Of a stretch of 64,000 nucleotides of DNA, positions 1 through 7,808 are shown piece after piece; within the stretch, counting starts at the first letter, position 1, and each line of letters starts with the position of its first letter. Origin of the DNA: Candidatus Propionivibrio dominans. GTDB lineage: Bacteria > Pseudomonadota > Gammaproteobacteria > Burkholderiales > Rhodocyclaceae. The stretch lies in the NCBI GenBank assembly GCA_016709335.1, contig JADJNC010000015.1:1-64000 (forward strand). Reading direction: 5' to 3'. Both the position numbers and the translations under genes were made by a program. Under the pieces are notes generated by a model. That model searched no databases, was not told where the DNA came from, and saw only the letters and a list, made by a program, of their open reading frames with translations.

Positions 1-482
1 TCCTACTGCTGGCGCGGCTCGGACTACGCGCCGGAGAAGTCGTCGCGCTAACACTCGATGACATCAACTGGGAAGAAGGCTATCTGACGGTACGCAGCAA
101 AGGCGGACGGTGGACCCGGTTGCCGATTCCCAACGATGTGGGCAAGGCCATGTCCGACTATCTTGCAAACGGGCGACCGTCGTGTAAGGAACGTCACGTT
201 TTTATCTGTCAACACGCTCCCCTCCGTGGGCTGTCCGCTTCGACGTGTGTCTCGGCGTTGGTTCGATCCGCCTTGCTTCGGTCAGGAATCGAGTCTGCAC
301 GCAAAGGGGCCCATCTGTTCCGTCACAGTCTGGCAACCGACATGCTGCGTAAGGGTGCATCACTGCGCGAGATTGGTGAAGTCTTGCGGCACCGAAGCCC
401 CGATACCACTCAGCTTTATGCGAAGGTCGATCTTCCATCTCTGGAGTCCTTGGCACTGCCGTGGCCGAGAGGTGAGCAATGA
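1..482 (+). CDS. Tyrosine recombinase RitA of the outer RIT element, 3' part
   Basis: Open in one frame from base 3 to the TGA at 480-482; the start lies before the window. The visible ~159 residues hold the C-terminal catalytic domain of a phage-integrase-type recombinase: the segment LGLRAGEVVALTLDDINWEEG carries the first catalytic Arg, HLFRHSLATDMLRKGASLREIGEVLRH carries the HxxR box and the later Arg/His, and TTQLYAKVD carries the nucleophilic Tyr. RH stands where GH is more usual before the Tyr, as in the inner RitA copy. The stop overlaps the ritB start by ATGA, which indicates translational coupling. Its role is presumably strand exchange at the element ends together with RitB and RitC (family knowledge). 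Confidence 0.85.
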   Translation, partial: LLLARLGLRAGEVVALTLDDINWEEGYLTVRSKGGRWTRLPIPNDVGKAMSDYLANGRPSCKERHVFICQHAPLRGLSASTCVSALVRSALLRSGIESARKGAHLFRHSLATDMLRKGASLREIGEVLRHRSPDTTQLYAKVDLPSLESLALPWPRGEQ

Positions 483-1222
483 ATACGCTCACAGCGGCAA
501 TCAACGATTACGTGGAAATGCGGCAGGGTTTGGGGTTCAAACTTGTGCAGGTAGAAGGCCTGCTGAAGAGCTTCGCCACGTTCATGGACACTCAGGGGCA
601 GTCGTGGGTGACCACTGAATTGACTCTGCAGTGGGCGCTACAGCCTACCGGCGGACAGCCCGCCTTCTGGGCCAAGCGGCTCAGCGCCGTACGCGTCTTC
701 GCACGCTATCGAAGTGCGACAGATGCTCGGACCGAGATCCCCGATCAGGGTCTCCTTCCGAATCGCCCACAGCGAGCCAAACCACACCTGTATACCGAAG
801 ACGAGATTGCGAATCTTCTGGCTGCGGCCAGTGCGTTGAAGTCCGACAGCGGCCTACGCGCGCAGACTCACTATTGCTTGTTCGGATTGCTTGCCGTAAC
901 GGGCCTGCGCATCAGCGAAGCGATCGGCCTTGAACGTCAGGACGTCGATCTGCAACAAGGATGGCTTACGGTTCGGGGAGCCAAGTTTGGCAAGTCCAGA
1001 CTAATCGCCATTCATCCATCCACGCGAGTTGTACTGGAGCAGTATGCAAAGGCTCGAGATGAGCACTTCAAACAGGCTGTCGCAGCCAACTTCTTAGTCT
1101 CCGAGCAGGGGAAGTCCCTATCGGGATCAACCGTCCGAGAGACATTCCGGCAACTCTCCGTACAGATCGGACTTCGTGCGCCTGAGGATCGCACTGGACC
1201 CCGACTACATGATCTTCGCCAT
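479..1222 (+). pseudogene. Tyrosine recombinase RitB of the outer element, 5' part (interrupted)
   Basis: The gene starts at ATG 479, overlapping the ritA stop. It encodes an N-terminal SAM-like DNA-binding region and the first half of the catalytic domain (TGLRISEAIGLERQDVDLQQG with the first catalytic Arg, then a lysine-bearing GAKFGKSRL turn). The coding match to the inner RitB stops at the GPRLHDLRH box (codon CAT at 1220-1222). There the inner RIT element begins, and reading continues into element DNA up to a stop at 1390, giving about 55 foreign residues. The missing 3' part resumes in frame at 4854. Joined, 479-1222 plus 4854-5042 gives 310 residues, against 317 for the inner RitB. So this is a clean insertion and not decay. 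Confidence 0.9.
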
Positions 1223-1319
1223 AATTCCGAGTCCCGGATTATTCCGCATACTGATCTCCGGGCGCTGAAATCCCCGGAGAATACGCAGTCAATGCCACGA
1301 CCAATGCGGAATAATCAGA
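1221..1319. repeat. Left terminal inverted repeat of the inner RIT element
   Basis: About 99 bp matching the reverse complement of 4722-4821 with only a few differences (substitutions near 1262, 1294 and 1299, and one missing G near 1309). Inside it, ATTATTCCGCAT near its outer end and ATGCGGAATAAT near its inner end are themselves inverted to each other, so the end contains paired recombinase-site-like motifs. Confidence 0.9.
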
Positions 1320-1524
1320 GGCCTTCAAGAGAGCGCCAGCAGGCGATCACTGGGACGGAAACGCGGTTCTCGAATTGGTGGTGGCCTTGACCAACGCCAG
1401 TTACGACGCGATGAAATCAATACAGATTGTGTAGGAGTGATCTGCGCCACGGTAGGCGCTTGCGTTTCCGACGTTATTGGCGTGTCGTCTTCTTGGGATT
1501 TTCCCCGATTTAAGGAGACTGACG

Positions 1525-2769
1525 ATGAAGATCACTTGCAACGATGCCGTCACGGCACTACCCAGTTGCTCCGGCGGTGGCCCGCTGGTATCCCACTCGA
1601 TAGTTTGCAACGCGCTCCTCGCCAGCGAGGGTTACGCCGCGACGACTATTCAGGTGAAATGCACGCTGGTGGCAGAACTCAGCTGCTGGCTCAAGCGGCG
1701 CAATCTTCCACTGGCAAAGCTGGATGAGCAGGGGCTCCAGCAATTTCACGCGGGTCGCCGCCATCGCGGTGTTGCCAGGCAACGCGGAGACGTCGCGACG
1801 ACGCAAACAACTGCTCACGTTCTTACGGCATCGGCTGCGCTCGGGTAGCGTCACCACGGATCGATCGGAGCGCGGTGGGCAAGCTCACACGAGATTTTGA
1901 GCGATTCCTCAAGTCGGAACGTGGCCTCTCGCCGTCGACGTTGATCAGCTATGTGCCTATCGTGCGGAGTTTTTTGACTGAACGGTTCGCCGGCAAGGCG
2001 CTGCGTATTGCGGAACTTTGCCCGCAAGATCTCCATCACTTCATTCTTAGCCGAAGTCCAGCGGGTCAGCCGTACTCCACGCCAAACTGACGGTCACGGC
2101 GCTGCGCTCGTTCCTGCGTTTTCTACTCCAGCGCGGAGCGATCAAGACGGATCTGGCTGCGGCCGTACCGGGCGTTGCGCTCTGGCGCTTATCACAACTG
2201 CCCAAGTCGCTCCCACCCGAACAAGTGGAGCGACTGCTCGAATCTTGTGATCGCAATACACCGGCAGGCCAACGCGATTATGCAATCTTGTTGTTCCTGG
2301 CGCGTCTGGGGTTGCGCGCCGGGGAAGTCGTTGCGATGACCTTGGAGGATCTGGACTGGGAGACTGGCGAGATTGTCGTACACAACAAGGGCCAACGGCT
2401 GGCACGATTGCCACTGCCCAAGGATGTCGGCGCCGCCTTGGCGAACTATCTGCGTCACGTTCGTCCCGCGTGTTCGACGCGTCGCGTATTTATCCGCTCA
2501 AAGCGCCACGGCGCGGCTTCGCCAGCTCTGTCGCCGTTTGCGATGTTGTGCGTCGCGCACTGCAACGCGTCGGGTTGAACCCCGAGTTCAAAGGAGCTCA
2601 CCTGTTGAGGCATTCGCTCGCCACAGAACTGCTGCGCAGGGGGGCGTCCCTAGATGAGATCGGTCAATTGCTCAGACATCAACAACCGACGACAACGCAG
2701 ATTTACGCCAAAGTGGATATTGCTGCGCTGCGCCGCATTGCTCTGCCGTGGCTGGGTAGTACATCATGA
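1525..2769 (+). pseudogene. Tyrosine recombinase RitA of the inner element, several frameshifts
   Basis: ATG 1525 follows an AAGGAG-like ribosome site at 1513-1517. The protein can only be followed by changing frame at least three or four times: MKITCNDA.. to about 1745, an adjacent frame to about 1860, MGKLTRDFERFLKSERGLSP from 1875, then ERLLESCDRNT..LFLARLGLRAGEV around 2225-2460, then the 3' part to 2769. All parts match the RitA layout: N-terminal binding region, Arg in LGLRAGEVVAMTLED, HLLRHSLATELLRRGAS, and TTTQIYAKVD with the Tyr. The stop overlaps ritB (ATGA 2766). Downstream ritB and ritC are intact. The lesions may be real decay or consensus errors, since homopolymer errors are evident elsewhere in this window. 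Confidence 0.8.
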
Positions 2770-3719
2770 GGAAATCAACCCCTACTACGTCGTTACAAGC
2801 TTCGCTCGATCAATATCTGGCGCTCCGCCGTGCCCTCGGCGTCAAGCTGCGGTTGCCCGGACGCTTGCTGCAACGCTTCGTCGACTTCGCCGATGCCGCG
2901 GGCGTAACGGCCATCACCACCGATCTCGCTCTGGCGTGGGCGACCCAGCCTGCCAATGTGCAGCCGGCGCAATGGGCGAACCGCTTAGGGATGGTGCGTC
3001 GGTTTGCGCAGTACTGCAGCGCGAGCGATCCACGCACTATCGTGCCATCACCGGATTTGCTGCCGTATCAGCTACAGCGTCCGGAGCCCTACATTTATCG
3101 TGACGAAGACATTGGCCGCTTGCTTGAGCAGGCACGGCAACTGCCATCGGCGACCGGTCTGCGACCGCATACCTATGCAACGTTATTCGGCTTATATGTT
3201 GCCACCGGTCTGCGAACCAATGAAGCCTTGCATCTGGATCGCGACGATGTCGATCTCGTCAATGGCGTGTTGACGATTCGCGAGAGCAAATTCGGTAAGT
3301 CGCGCTATGTGCCGGTGCATCCCACCACGCAATCGGCGTTGCAACGCTATGCCAAGCGCCGGGATCGTTTGTGCCGTTACCCTGCTAGTCCAAGCTTCTT
3401 CCTCTCTGACCGTGGCACTCGCCTGACGGAATGGGCGGTGCGGTGGACTTTCGTCAAATTGTCTCGCCAGATCGGCCTGCGCGGCCCGGATGATTCACGC
3501 GGACCTCGCCTGCTGGACTTTCGGCATCGACTAGCCATCAACACACTGACCGAGTGGCACCGCCGCGGCGTCGATGTCGAACGGCACCTCCCGGAACTTT
3601 CCACCTATCTCGGTCATGCCCACATTACCGATACTTTTTGGTATCTCACCGCAACGCCGCAGCTGATGCACTACGTAATGCGCCGGGTAGCACGCTCTGA
3701 GCGAGAAACGCGGCCATGA
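2766..3719 (+). CDS. Tyrosine recombinase RitB of the inner element
   Basis: Intact, 317 residues. The start ATG overlaps the ritA stop and the stop overlaps the ritC start. It has an N-terminal SAM-like region (to about residue 105), then the catalytic domain with ATGLRTNEALHLDRDDVD (first Arg), ESKFGKSRYVPVH (Lys turn), LLDFRHRLAINTL (HxxR-type box with F-R-H), LSTYLGHAHITDTFWYL (GH and Tyr). It is the undamaged counterpart of the outer RitB and defines where that gene was cut. It is probably produced in coupled fashion with RitA and RitC and acts on the element ends; the exact division of labour within RIT trios is not deducible from sequence. Confidence 0.9.
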   Translation: MRKSTPTTSLQASLDQYLALRRALGVKLRLPGRLLQRFVDFADAAGVTAITTDLALAWATQPANVQPAQWANRLGMVRRFAQYCSASDPRTIVPSPDLLPYQLQRPEPYIYRDEDIGRLLEQARQLPSATGLRPHTYATLFGLYVATGLRTNEALHLDRDDVDLVNGVLTIRESKFGKSRYVPVHPTTQSALQRYAKRRDRLCRYPASPSFFLSDRGTRLTEWAVRWTFVKLSRQIGLRGPDDSRGPRLLDFRHRLAINTLTEWHRRGVDVERHLPELSTYLGHAHITDTFWYLTATPQLMHYVMRRVARSERETRP

Positions 3720-4726
3720 ACACAACTCAAAATAGTGTCAGCACTTTCTCGGCGCTTCTGGAGTCGTTCTTCCTGGATCGACTCCTGCGCCAGCGGCAGG
3801 TCAGTTACTACACCGTCGCCAGTTACCGTGATACCTTTCGCTTGCTCCTGCAGTTTGCGCAGCAGCGCCTGCACAAATCACCTTCAGCGCTGTCGCTGCC
3901 CGATCTGGATGCGGCGTTTATCGGTGTGTTCCTCGATCATCTCGAGCAGGACCGCGACAATAGCGCCCGCAGCCGTAATGTACGCCTCGCCGCCATTCAT
4001 TCCTTCTTCCGCTATGTCGCCCTGCACGCACCGGAGTACAGCGCCGTGGCGCAATGCGTCCTCGCCATGCCGAGCAAACGCTATGTGCGCCGACCGATTG
4101 CTTACCTGACACCGGATGAGGCGGATGCGCTACTCGCCGCGCCTGACCTCACGACCTGGCTCGGGCGGCGGGATAGAGCCCTCCTACTATTGGCCTTGCG
4201 AACAGGGCTGCGCGCATCGGAACTCCTCGGCCTGCGCGGTCAAGACTTTGTACTGGGCGCCGGTGCGCATGTACGCTGTATGGGAAAGGGGCGAAAGGAG
4301 CGCTGTACGCCGCTGCGCAAAAATACCGTGGCGGTGCTACGCAATTGGCTGCGCGAATGCCACTACCCACCGTCCAACCCGGTCTTTCAATCACTGCGTG
4401 GTACGGCGTTGAGCCATGACAGTCTGGAATATCTGCTGAACAAGCATCTCGCCGTAGCGCGCCTTCACTGCCCCTCACTCATCGGTAAGAAAGTAACGCC
4501 GCACAGTTTGAGACATTCGCTGGCGATGAACTTGCTGCACCATGGCGCAGATCGCGACGTGATCGCCCTCTGGCTCGGTCACGAATCGGTAGAAACGACT
4601 GCCATTTATTTCCAGGCGGACATGCAACTCAAAGAAAAGGCGCTGGCCAGGGTTGCGACCAGCGATGTGCGCGAACCGCGTTTCCGTCCCAATGATCGCC
4701 TGCTGGCGTTTCTTTTGGACCTCTGA
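3716..4726 (+). CDS. Tyrosine recombinase RitC of the inner element
   Basis: Intact, 336 residues, XerC/XerD-like. The N-terminal half contains the core-binding fold (YYTVASYRDTFRLLLQFAQQRL, then RNVRLAAIHSFFRYVA). The catalytic domain has LRTGLRASELLGLRGQD (Arg), MGKGRKERCTPL (Lys turn), VTPHSLRHSLAMNLLHHGAD (HxxR), IALWLGHESVETTAIYFQAD (GH and Tyr). It starts by ATGA overlap at 3716. The stop at 4724-4726 lies just inside the right terminal inverted repeat (4722-4821), so transcription from ritABC runs directly into the element end. It resembles the outer RitC at 5039-6037 more than RitA or RitB, as expected for orthologous members of a trio. Confidence 0.92.
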   Translation: MNTTQNSVSTFSALLESFFLDRLLRQRQVSYYTVASYRDTFRLLLQFAQQRLHKSPSALSLPDLDAAFIGVFLDHLEQDRDNSARSRNVRLAAIHSFFRYVALHAPEYSAVAQCVLAMPSKRYVRRPIAYLTPDEADALLAAPDLTTWLGRRDRALLLLALRTGLRASELLGLRGQDFVLGAGAHVRCMGKGRKERCTPLRKNTVAVLRNWLRECHYPPSNPVFQSLRGTALSHDSLEYLLNKHLAVARLHCPSLIGKKVTPHSLRHSLAMNLLHHGADRDVIALWLGHESVETTAIYFQADMQLKEKALARVATSDVREPRFRPNDRLLAFLLDL

Positions 4727-4821
4727 TTATTCCCGCATTGGTGGTGGCCTTGACTGCGTATTCTCCGGGGATTTCAGCCCCCGGAGATCAGTATGCGGAA
4801 TAATCCGGGACTCGGAATTAT
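4722..4821. repeat. Right terminal inverted repeat of the inner RIT element
   Basis: Reverse complement of 1221-1319 with a handful of differences. It overlaps the last codons of ritC. Like the left end it carries two inverted copies of an ATTATTCCGC-type core separated by about 60 bp. The segment ATTGGTGGTGGCCTTGAC within it (near 4737-4754) also occurs as an extra direct copy at about 1373-1391, just inside the left end. Confidence 0.9.
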
Positions 4822-4853
4822 GCCTCTAATTCCGCATGCGGAATTAGAGGCAT
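4820..4853. repeat. 34-bp perfect palindrome at the RitC-distal end of the inner element
   Basis: ATGCCTCTAATTCCGCA followed by its exact reverse complement. It reuses the element's ATTCCGC core. It exists only at the right end, between the terminal inverted repeat and the host ritB sequence. The size and symmetry resemble a tyrosine-recombinase core site with two binding arms around a 4-bp centre (CATG). That reading is inference. Confidence 0.85.
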
Positions 4854-5042
4854 CGATTCGCAACAGAGACGCTGCTGAGATGGTATCGGTCCGGTGAGGA
4901 CATCGAGCGGCGTCTTCCTGCACTGTCCACGTTTCTGGGGCATTCGCGAACAAGCGACACCTACTGGTACATCTCAGCTTGCCCGGAACTTATGGGAGAG
5001 GCAGCACGTCGACTTGAGCATCGATGGGAGAAGCGGACATGA
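4854..5042 (+). pseudogene. Outer RitB, 3' part beyond the inner RIT insertion
   Basis: Translating from 4854 in the original ritB frame gives RFATETLLRWYRSGEDIERR, then LPALSTFLGHSRTSDTYWYI and a short tail ending at TGA 5040-5042. These are the GH and Tyr boxes expected after the HDLRH at 1220. They align with the inner RitB C-terminus (LSTYLGHAHITDTFWYL). There is no start codon context of its own. The stop overlaps the outer ritC start (ATG 5039), so the ancestral gene was coupled in the usual way. Confidence 0.88.
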
Positions 5043-6037
5043 AGCCCAAACCAAGCTTCTCCGGGCTGCTCCAGCGATTCTTCACCCAGCGACTGATGGC
5101 TCAAGGACAAGTCAGTCCGAACACCATCGCTGCATATCGTGATACGTTCCGCCTCCTGCTTGAGTTTGCGCAGAGTCGCCTGCGTAAACCTCCGTCCACC
5201 TTGGCTCTGGCGGACCTTGATGAACCGCTGGTCAGCGCATTTCTTGACGACCTCGAGCAGAGCCGCAGCGTCATCGTTCGCACTCGCAATCTGCGTCTCA
5301 CAGCGATCCGGTCGTTCTTCCGCTTTGCGGCCTATCAGGAGCCAGCAAACTCAGCACAGATTCAGCAGGTCTTGTCGATTCCCAGCAAACGATATGATCG
5401 CAGATTGGTCAGCTTTCTCACGCGGGTGGAGATTGATGCGTTGCTCGCCGCGCCCAATCTTCTGCGGTGGGACGGGCGTCGCGATCGCGCATTCCTCATG
5501 ACAGCGATTCAAACCGGCCTGCGCCTCTCCGAGATGACCGGAATCAGACGACGCGACATCGAGTTAGGTATTGGCCCGCATGTCCGTTGCCTGGGCAAGG
5601 GCCGCAAGGAACGCTGCACTCCGTTCACTCCCGAAACGGTCAACGTGTTGAACGTCTGGCTGAAGGAGCCCGTGCGTGGCAACCTCGAACTCTTGTTCCC
5701 CAATGTCCATGGCGGACCCATGAGTGCAGACGCGGTGCAGTACCTTGTTGCCAAACACACCACCGCGGCGTGTCTGCGATGCCCGACCTTGAAAGATAAG
5801 AGGGTTACGCCACACGTCATGCGACACACCGCCGCGATGGAATTGCTTCAGAGCGGCGTCGAGCCCACATTGATTGCTCTTTGGCTTGGGCATGAATCGA
5901 CCAAGACCACGCAAATCTACTTGGACGCCGACCTTGCACTCAAGGAAGCGGCCTTGGCCAAGATGCTGCCCATCGATGCTATCCCGGGCCGATACAAGCC
6001 TGCCGACGATTTGCTTCAATTCCTTAAGAACCTGTAG
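5039..6037 (+). CDS. Tyrosine recombinase RitC of the outer element
   Basis: I place the start at ATG 5039 because it overlaps the ritB stop (ATGA), as at the other RIT junctions here; an upstream ATG at 5024 would add five residues. The product is 332 residues, XerC/D-like: a core-binding region (SPNTIAAYRDTFRLLLEFAQSRL), then IQTGLRLSEMTGIRRRDIEL (Arg), LGKGRKERCTPF (Lys turn), VTPHVMRHTAAMELLQSGVE (HxxR), IALWLGHESTKTTQIYLDAD (GH, Tyr). The gene looks intact. Since outer ritB is split, RitC could only act with a partner supplied elsewhere or after inner-element excision. Confidence 0.92.
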   Translation: MKPKPSFSGLLQRFFTQRLMAQGQVSPNTIAAYRDTFRLLLEFAQSRLRKPPSTLALADLDEPLVSAFLDDLEQSRSVIVRTRNLRLTAIRSFFRFAAYQEPANSAQIQQVLSIPSKRYDRRLVSFLTRVEIDALLAAPNLLRWDGRRDRAFLMTAIQTGLRLSEMTGIRRRDIELGIGPHVRCLGKGRKERCTPFTPETVNVLNVWLKEPVRGNLELLFPNVHGGPMSADAVQYLVAKHTTAACLRCPTLKDKRVTPHVMRHTAAMELLQSGVEPTLIALWLGHESTKTTQIYLDADLALKEAALAKMLPIDAIPGRYKPADDLLQFLKNL

Positions 6038-6129
6038 CGCTCGGAACTATGCCGTACCGAATGTCGCAAGCACCCGACGGAGCCACGGTCCCCGAGGACC
6101 GGTGCGGCATAGTTTCCCGTGCGGCATAG

Positions 6130-6161
6130 AAGAGGCTATGCCGAATACGGCATAGCCTCTT
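6130..6161. repeat. 32-bp palindrome at the right end of the outer RIT element
   Basis: Two exact 14-nt arms, AAGAGGCTATGCCG and its reverse complement, around AATA. It occupies the same place (right terminus, after ritC and the inverted core motifs) as the 34-bp palindrome of the inner element, and it uses the outer element's own TATGCCG core. It forms the element/host junction and supplies the last codons of the truncated minus-strand gene next to it. Confidence 0.85.
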
Positions 6162-6603
6162 GTAACGCACTGCCCCAGATATGGGCGATTAATCCCACCA
6201 GAACAATGGGTTGCGCATTCAAGAAATCTTGTAACGGTGGCCTCGCCGTCGCCTCCGAAGCGATACAAGAGATCTTCGCCGAGGCCATTACCTCGACCAG
6301 CGTGGGACGCGATGGGCTTGGCTCAAACGGCAAGTCGTCTTGTACCGACACGTCAGAAGAGCCCGGCTTGCGTCGGCTATAGCCAGGATGGGCGGCGCGC
6401 CATGCCCGGACTCGGGCCAGTGCTTCCGGTCCGTTGTGGTAATCCTTGTTCTCCGGCTTCGCCAGCCATTTGGTTTGGCTGGCCTTCTTGCTCGCCGCTT
6501 TGCACGGCGCCGCCCCACAGTAACGCTGATGCCTTACGTTGCGCTCATCCGGCGTAAATCCCTGCCCGCAATGGATGCATCGGGGCTGTTTCTCTCGCAC
6601 CAT
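6136..6603 (-). CDS. Small cysteine-motif protein, C-terminus replaced by RIT element end
   Basis: 155 residues. The N-terminal part has C-I-H-C followed by RHQRYCGAAPCKAASKKA, a likely zinc-binding CxxC...Cx4C arrangement. Then comes a basic stretch WLAKPENKDYHNGPEALARV and RAWRAAHPGYSRR. I recognise this as a small family of unknown function that recurs in environmental proteobacteria and planctomycetes, but I do not know its role. The last ten residues (about ALQEAMPYSA) are encoded by the terminal palindrome of the outer RIT element, so the original 3' end was lost at insertion or lies left of the window. The conserved part is at the N-terminus and is intact. Confidence 0.6.
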   Translation of the reverse strand: MVREKQPRCIHCGQGFTPDERNVRHQRYCGAAPCKAASKKASQTKWLAKPENKDYHNGPEALARVRAWRAAHPGYSRRKPGSSDVSVQDDLPFEPSPSRPTLVEVMASAKISCIASEATARPPLQDFLNAQPIVLVGLIAHIWGSALQEAMPYSA

Positions 6604-7061
6604 CTCGTGTCGCCTCCCGCCTCATCACGAGAGGGGTTACTACACGATCCCGGAAGAAAACCGAAGAAAACTAAAGCAGCGAAGAAAACTCAAGCTTCAT
6701 ATCAGGTCAAGGAAGAAAACCCAAACCAAGAAAATCCAGTTTCGCGTCGGCTAGCCGCGACCAGATTCAGATTGGCCGCGACATGCAGGAGTGGAGGTGC
6801 CTCCAGTTTTCCGAATGGAATACAGCCGTGGCCCCGCTTGTGGCCAGTAGGGTGAGGCCGCCAATAGCCGCTTCGGAGTGTTCAATTTCGCGAAAATTGG
6901 GTTTAGCGGAACGACCGCTCTGGAGAAAGCTCACCGGCCGTTTTGGGTCGGTAGCGAACTGCCGCAAATGCTGAAAGCAACAACCCGTGAGTGGCGGGGT
7001 TTGAGTGTTATGGGTGCCTGGTCGGGGTGGATTTCCATGCACGCCTCTCGCATCTGAGCCA
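6604..7061. other. Intergenic region with short GAAGAAAAC repeats
   Basis: No convincing gene. Four copies of GAAGAAAAC occur at 6653-6661, 6663-6671, 6681-6689 and 6712-6720, upstream of the minus-strand gene ending at 6603. They could be regulatory iterons or simple low-complexity drift. The part from about 6780 to 7040 has GC-rich sequence with no continuous coding frame that looks real; it may be remnant DNA. Confidence 0.5.
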
Positions 7062-7808
7062 CTAGCTTCCGCAGACTGCGCACCGCGGGTCCTTGCCGAA
7101 TTTCACGCTGCGCCATTCCATGGTCAGACCGTCAAGCAGCAGGAGGCGGCCAATCGCCGCCTGGCCGGCGCCACTGATTATTTTCAGCGCTTCGGCGGCC
7201 TGCATGGCGCCGATGATGCCGGTTAGTGGGGCAAAGATGCCCATCACCGCGCAGCGTGTTTCCTCGGCATCGTCGCCTTCCGGAAACAGGCAGTGGTAGC
7301 AGGGCGAGTCTTCGCGCCGGGAGTCGAATATCGAGAGTTGCCCGCTGAAACGGATCGCCGCTCCTGAAACCAGCGGGGTGCGCTGTCTGACGCAGGCGCG
7401 ATTGACGGCGTAACGGGTGGCGAAGTTGTCGCAACAGTCGACTACGACATCGGCATCGGCAACCCGTGCTTCCAGCCGTTCTCCGGCAAGGCGTTCGCCA
7501 ATCGCTTCGACGACGACTTGCGGATTGATCCGGGTCAGCGCGGTTTGTCCGGAGACGGCCTTCAACTGGCCGATGCGTTCCTGCGTGTGCAGAATCTGGC
7601 GTTGCAGATTGGTCAGATCAACGGTGTCGCCATCGGCCAGCGTGATGCGGCCAACGCCGGCAGAAGCGAGATAGAGCGCAGCGGGCGAACCCAGTCCGCC
7701 GGCACCGATGATCAGTGCATGCGCACCGATGATTCTGGTCTGGCCTTCGATACCGATTTCGTCAAGCAGAATGTGCCGGCTGTAGCGGAGAAGCTGCTCG
7801 TCAGTCAT
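7062..7808 (-). CDS. moeB: MoeB/ThiF-family adenylyltransferase (molybdopterin-synthase adenylyltransferase)
   Basis: 248 residues, the usual MoeB length. E1-like enzymes of this family adenylate the C-terminal glycine of MoaD (or ThiS-type carriers) before sulfur transfer in cofactor synthesis. Visible signatures: an N-terminal LLRYSRHILLDEIGIEGQ, the nucleotide-binding ALIIGAGGLGSPAALYLASAG, the DGDTVDLTNLQRQ segment, DCCDNFATRYAVN, and PCYHCLFPE plus C-terminal CAVCGS, which supply the two Cys pairs for zinc. Substrate choice between MoaD and ThiS cannot be settled here. In related genomes this gene commonly follows ctpA/envC on the same strand; here it is separated from ctpA by a small gene and repeat DNA. 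Confidence 0.88.
   Translation of the reverse strand: MTDEQLLRYSRHILLDEIGIEGQTRIIGAHALIIGAGGLGSPAALYLASAGVGRITLADGDTVDLTNLQRQILHTQERIGQLKAVSGQTALTRINPQVVVEAIGERLAGERLEARVADADVVVDCCDNFATRYAVNRACVRQRTPLVSGAAIRFSGQLSIFDSRREDSPCYHCLFPEGDDAEETRCAVMGIFAPLTGIIGAMQAAEALKIISGAGQAAIGRLLLLDGLTMEWRSVKFGKDPRCAVCGS

Larger units (their letters stand above)
1221..4853 (+). mobile_element. Inner RIT element, complete, inserted in outer ritB
   Basis: About 3.6 kb carrying its own ritA (frameshifted), ritB and ritC. It is bounded by ~100-bp near-perfect terminal inverted repeats (1221-1319 and 4722-4821), and on the right by an extra 34-bp perfect palindrome. The host ritB frame is exactly restored if 1223-4853 (or 1220-4850) is removed; CAT is present at both junctions, consistent with a 3-bp duplicated or exchanged target. 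The trio has ATGA overlaps at 2766-2769 and 3716-3719. RIT elements are an established class; nesting one inside another's ritB is read directly here. Confidence 0.9.
1..6161 (+). mobile_element. Outer RIT element (recombinase-in-trio), left end outside the window
   Basis: Three consecutive tyrosine recombinase genes on one strand (3' part of ritA, ritB, ritC), joined by 4-nt ATGA stop/start overlaps, form the layout known as a RIT element. The right end lies just after ritC. It holds inverted copies of a CTATGCCG-type core (AACTATGCCG at 6045-6054 and CGGCATAGTT at 6105-6114, another CGGCATAG at 6122-6129) and then a 32-bp hairpin-like palindrome at 6130-6161. The 3' part of an unrelated minus-strand gene begins straight after the palindrome, which marks the junction. 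The left end is not visible. ritB is interrupted by a second RIT element, so the outer element cannot make intact RitB unless the inner one leaves. Confidence 0.85.

Noticed and set aside
6767..7042. 91-codon minus-strand frame upstream of moeB region
   Set aside because: No start context, no recognisable motif, and composition like decayed intergenic DNA.
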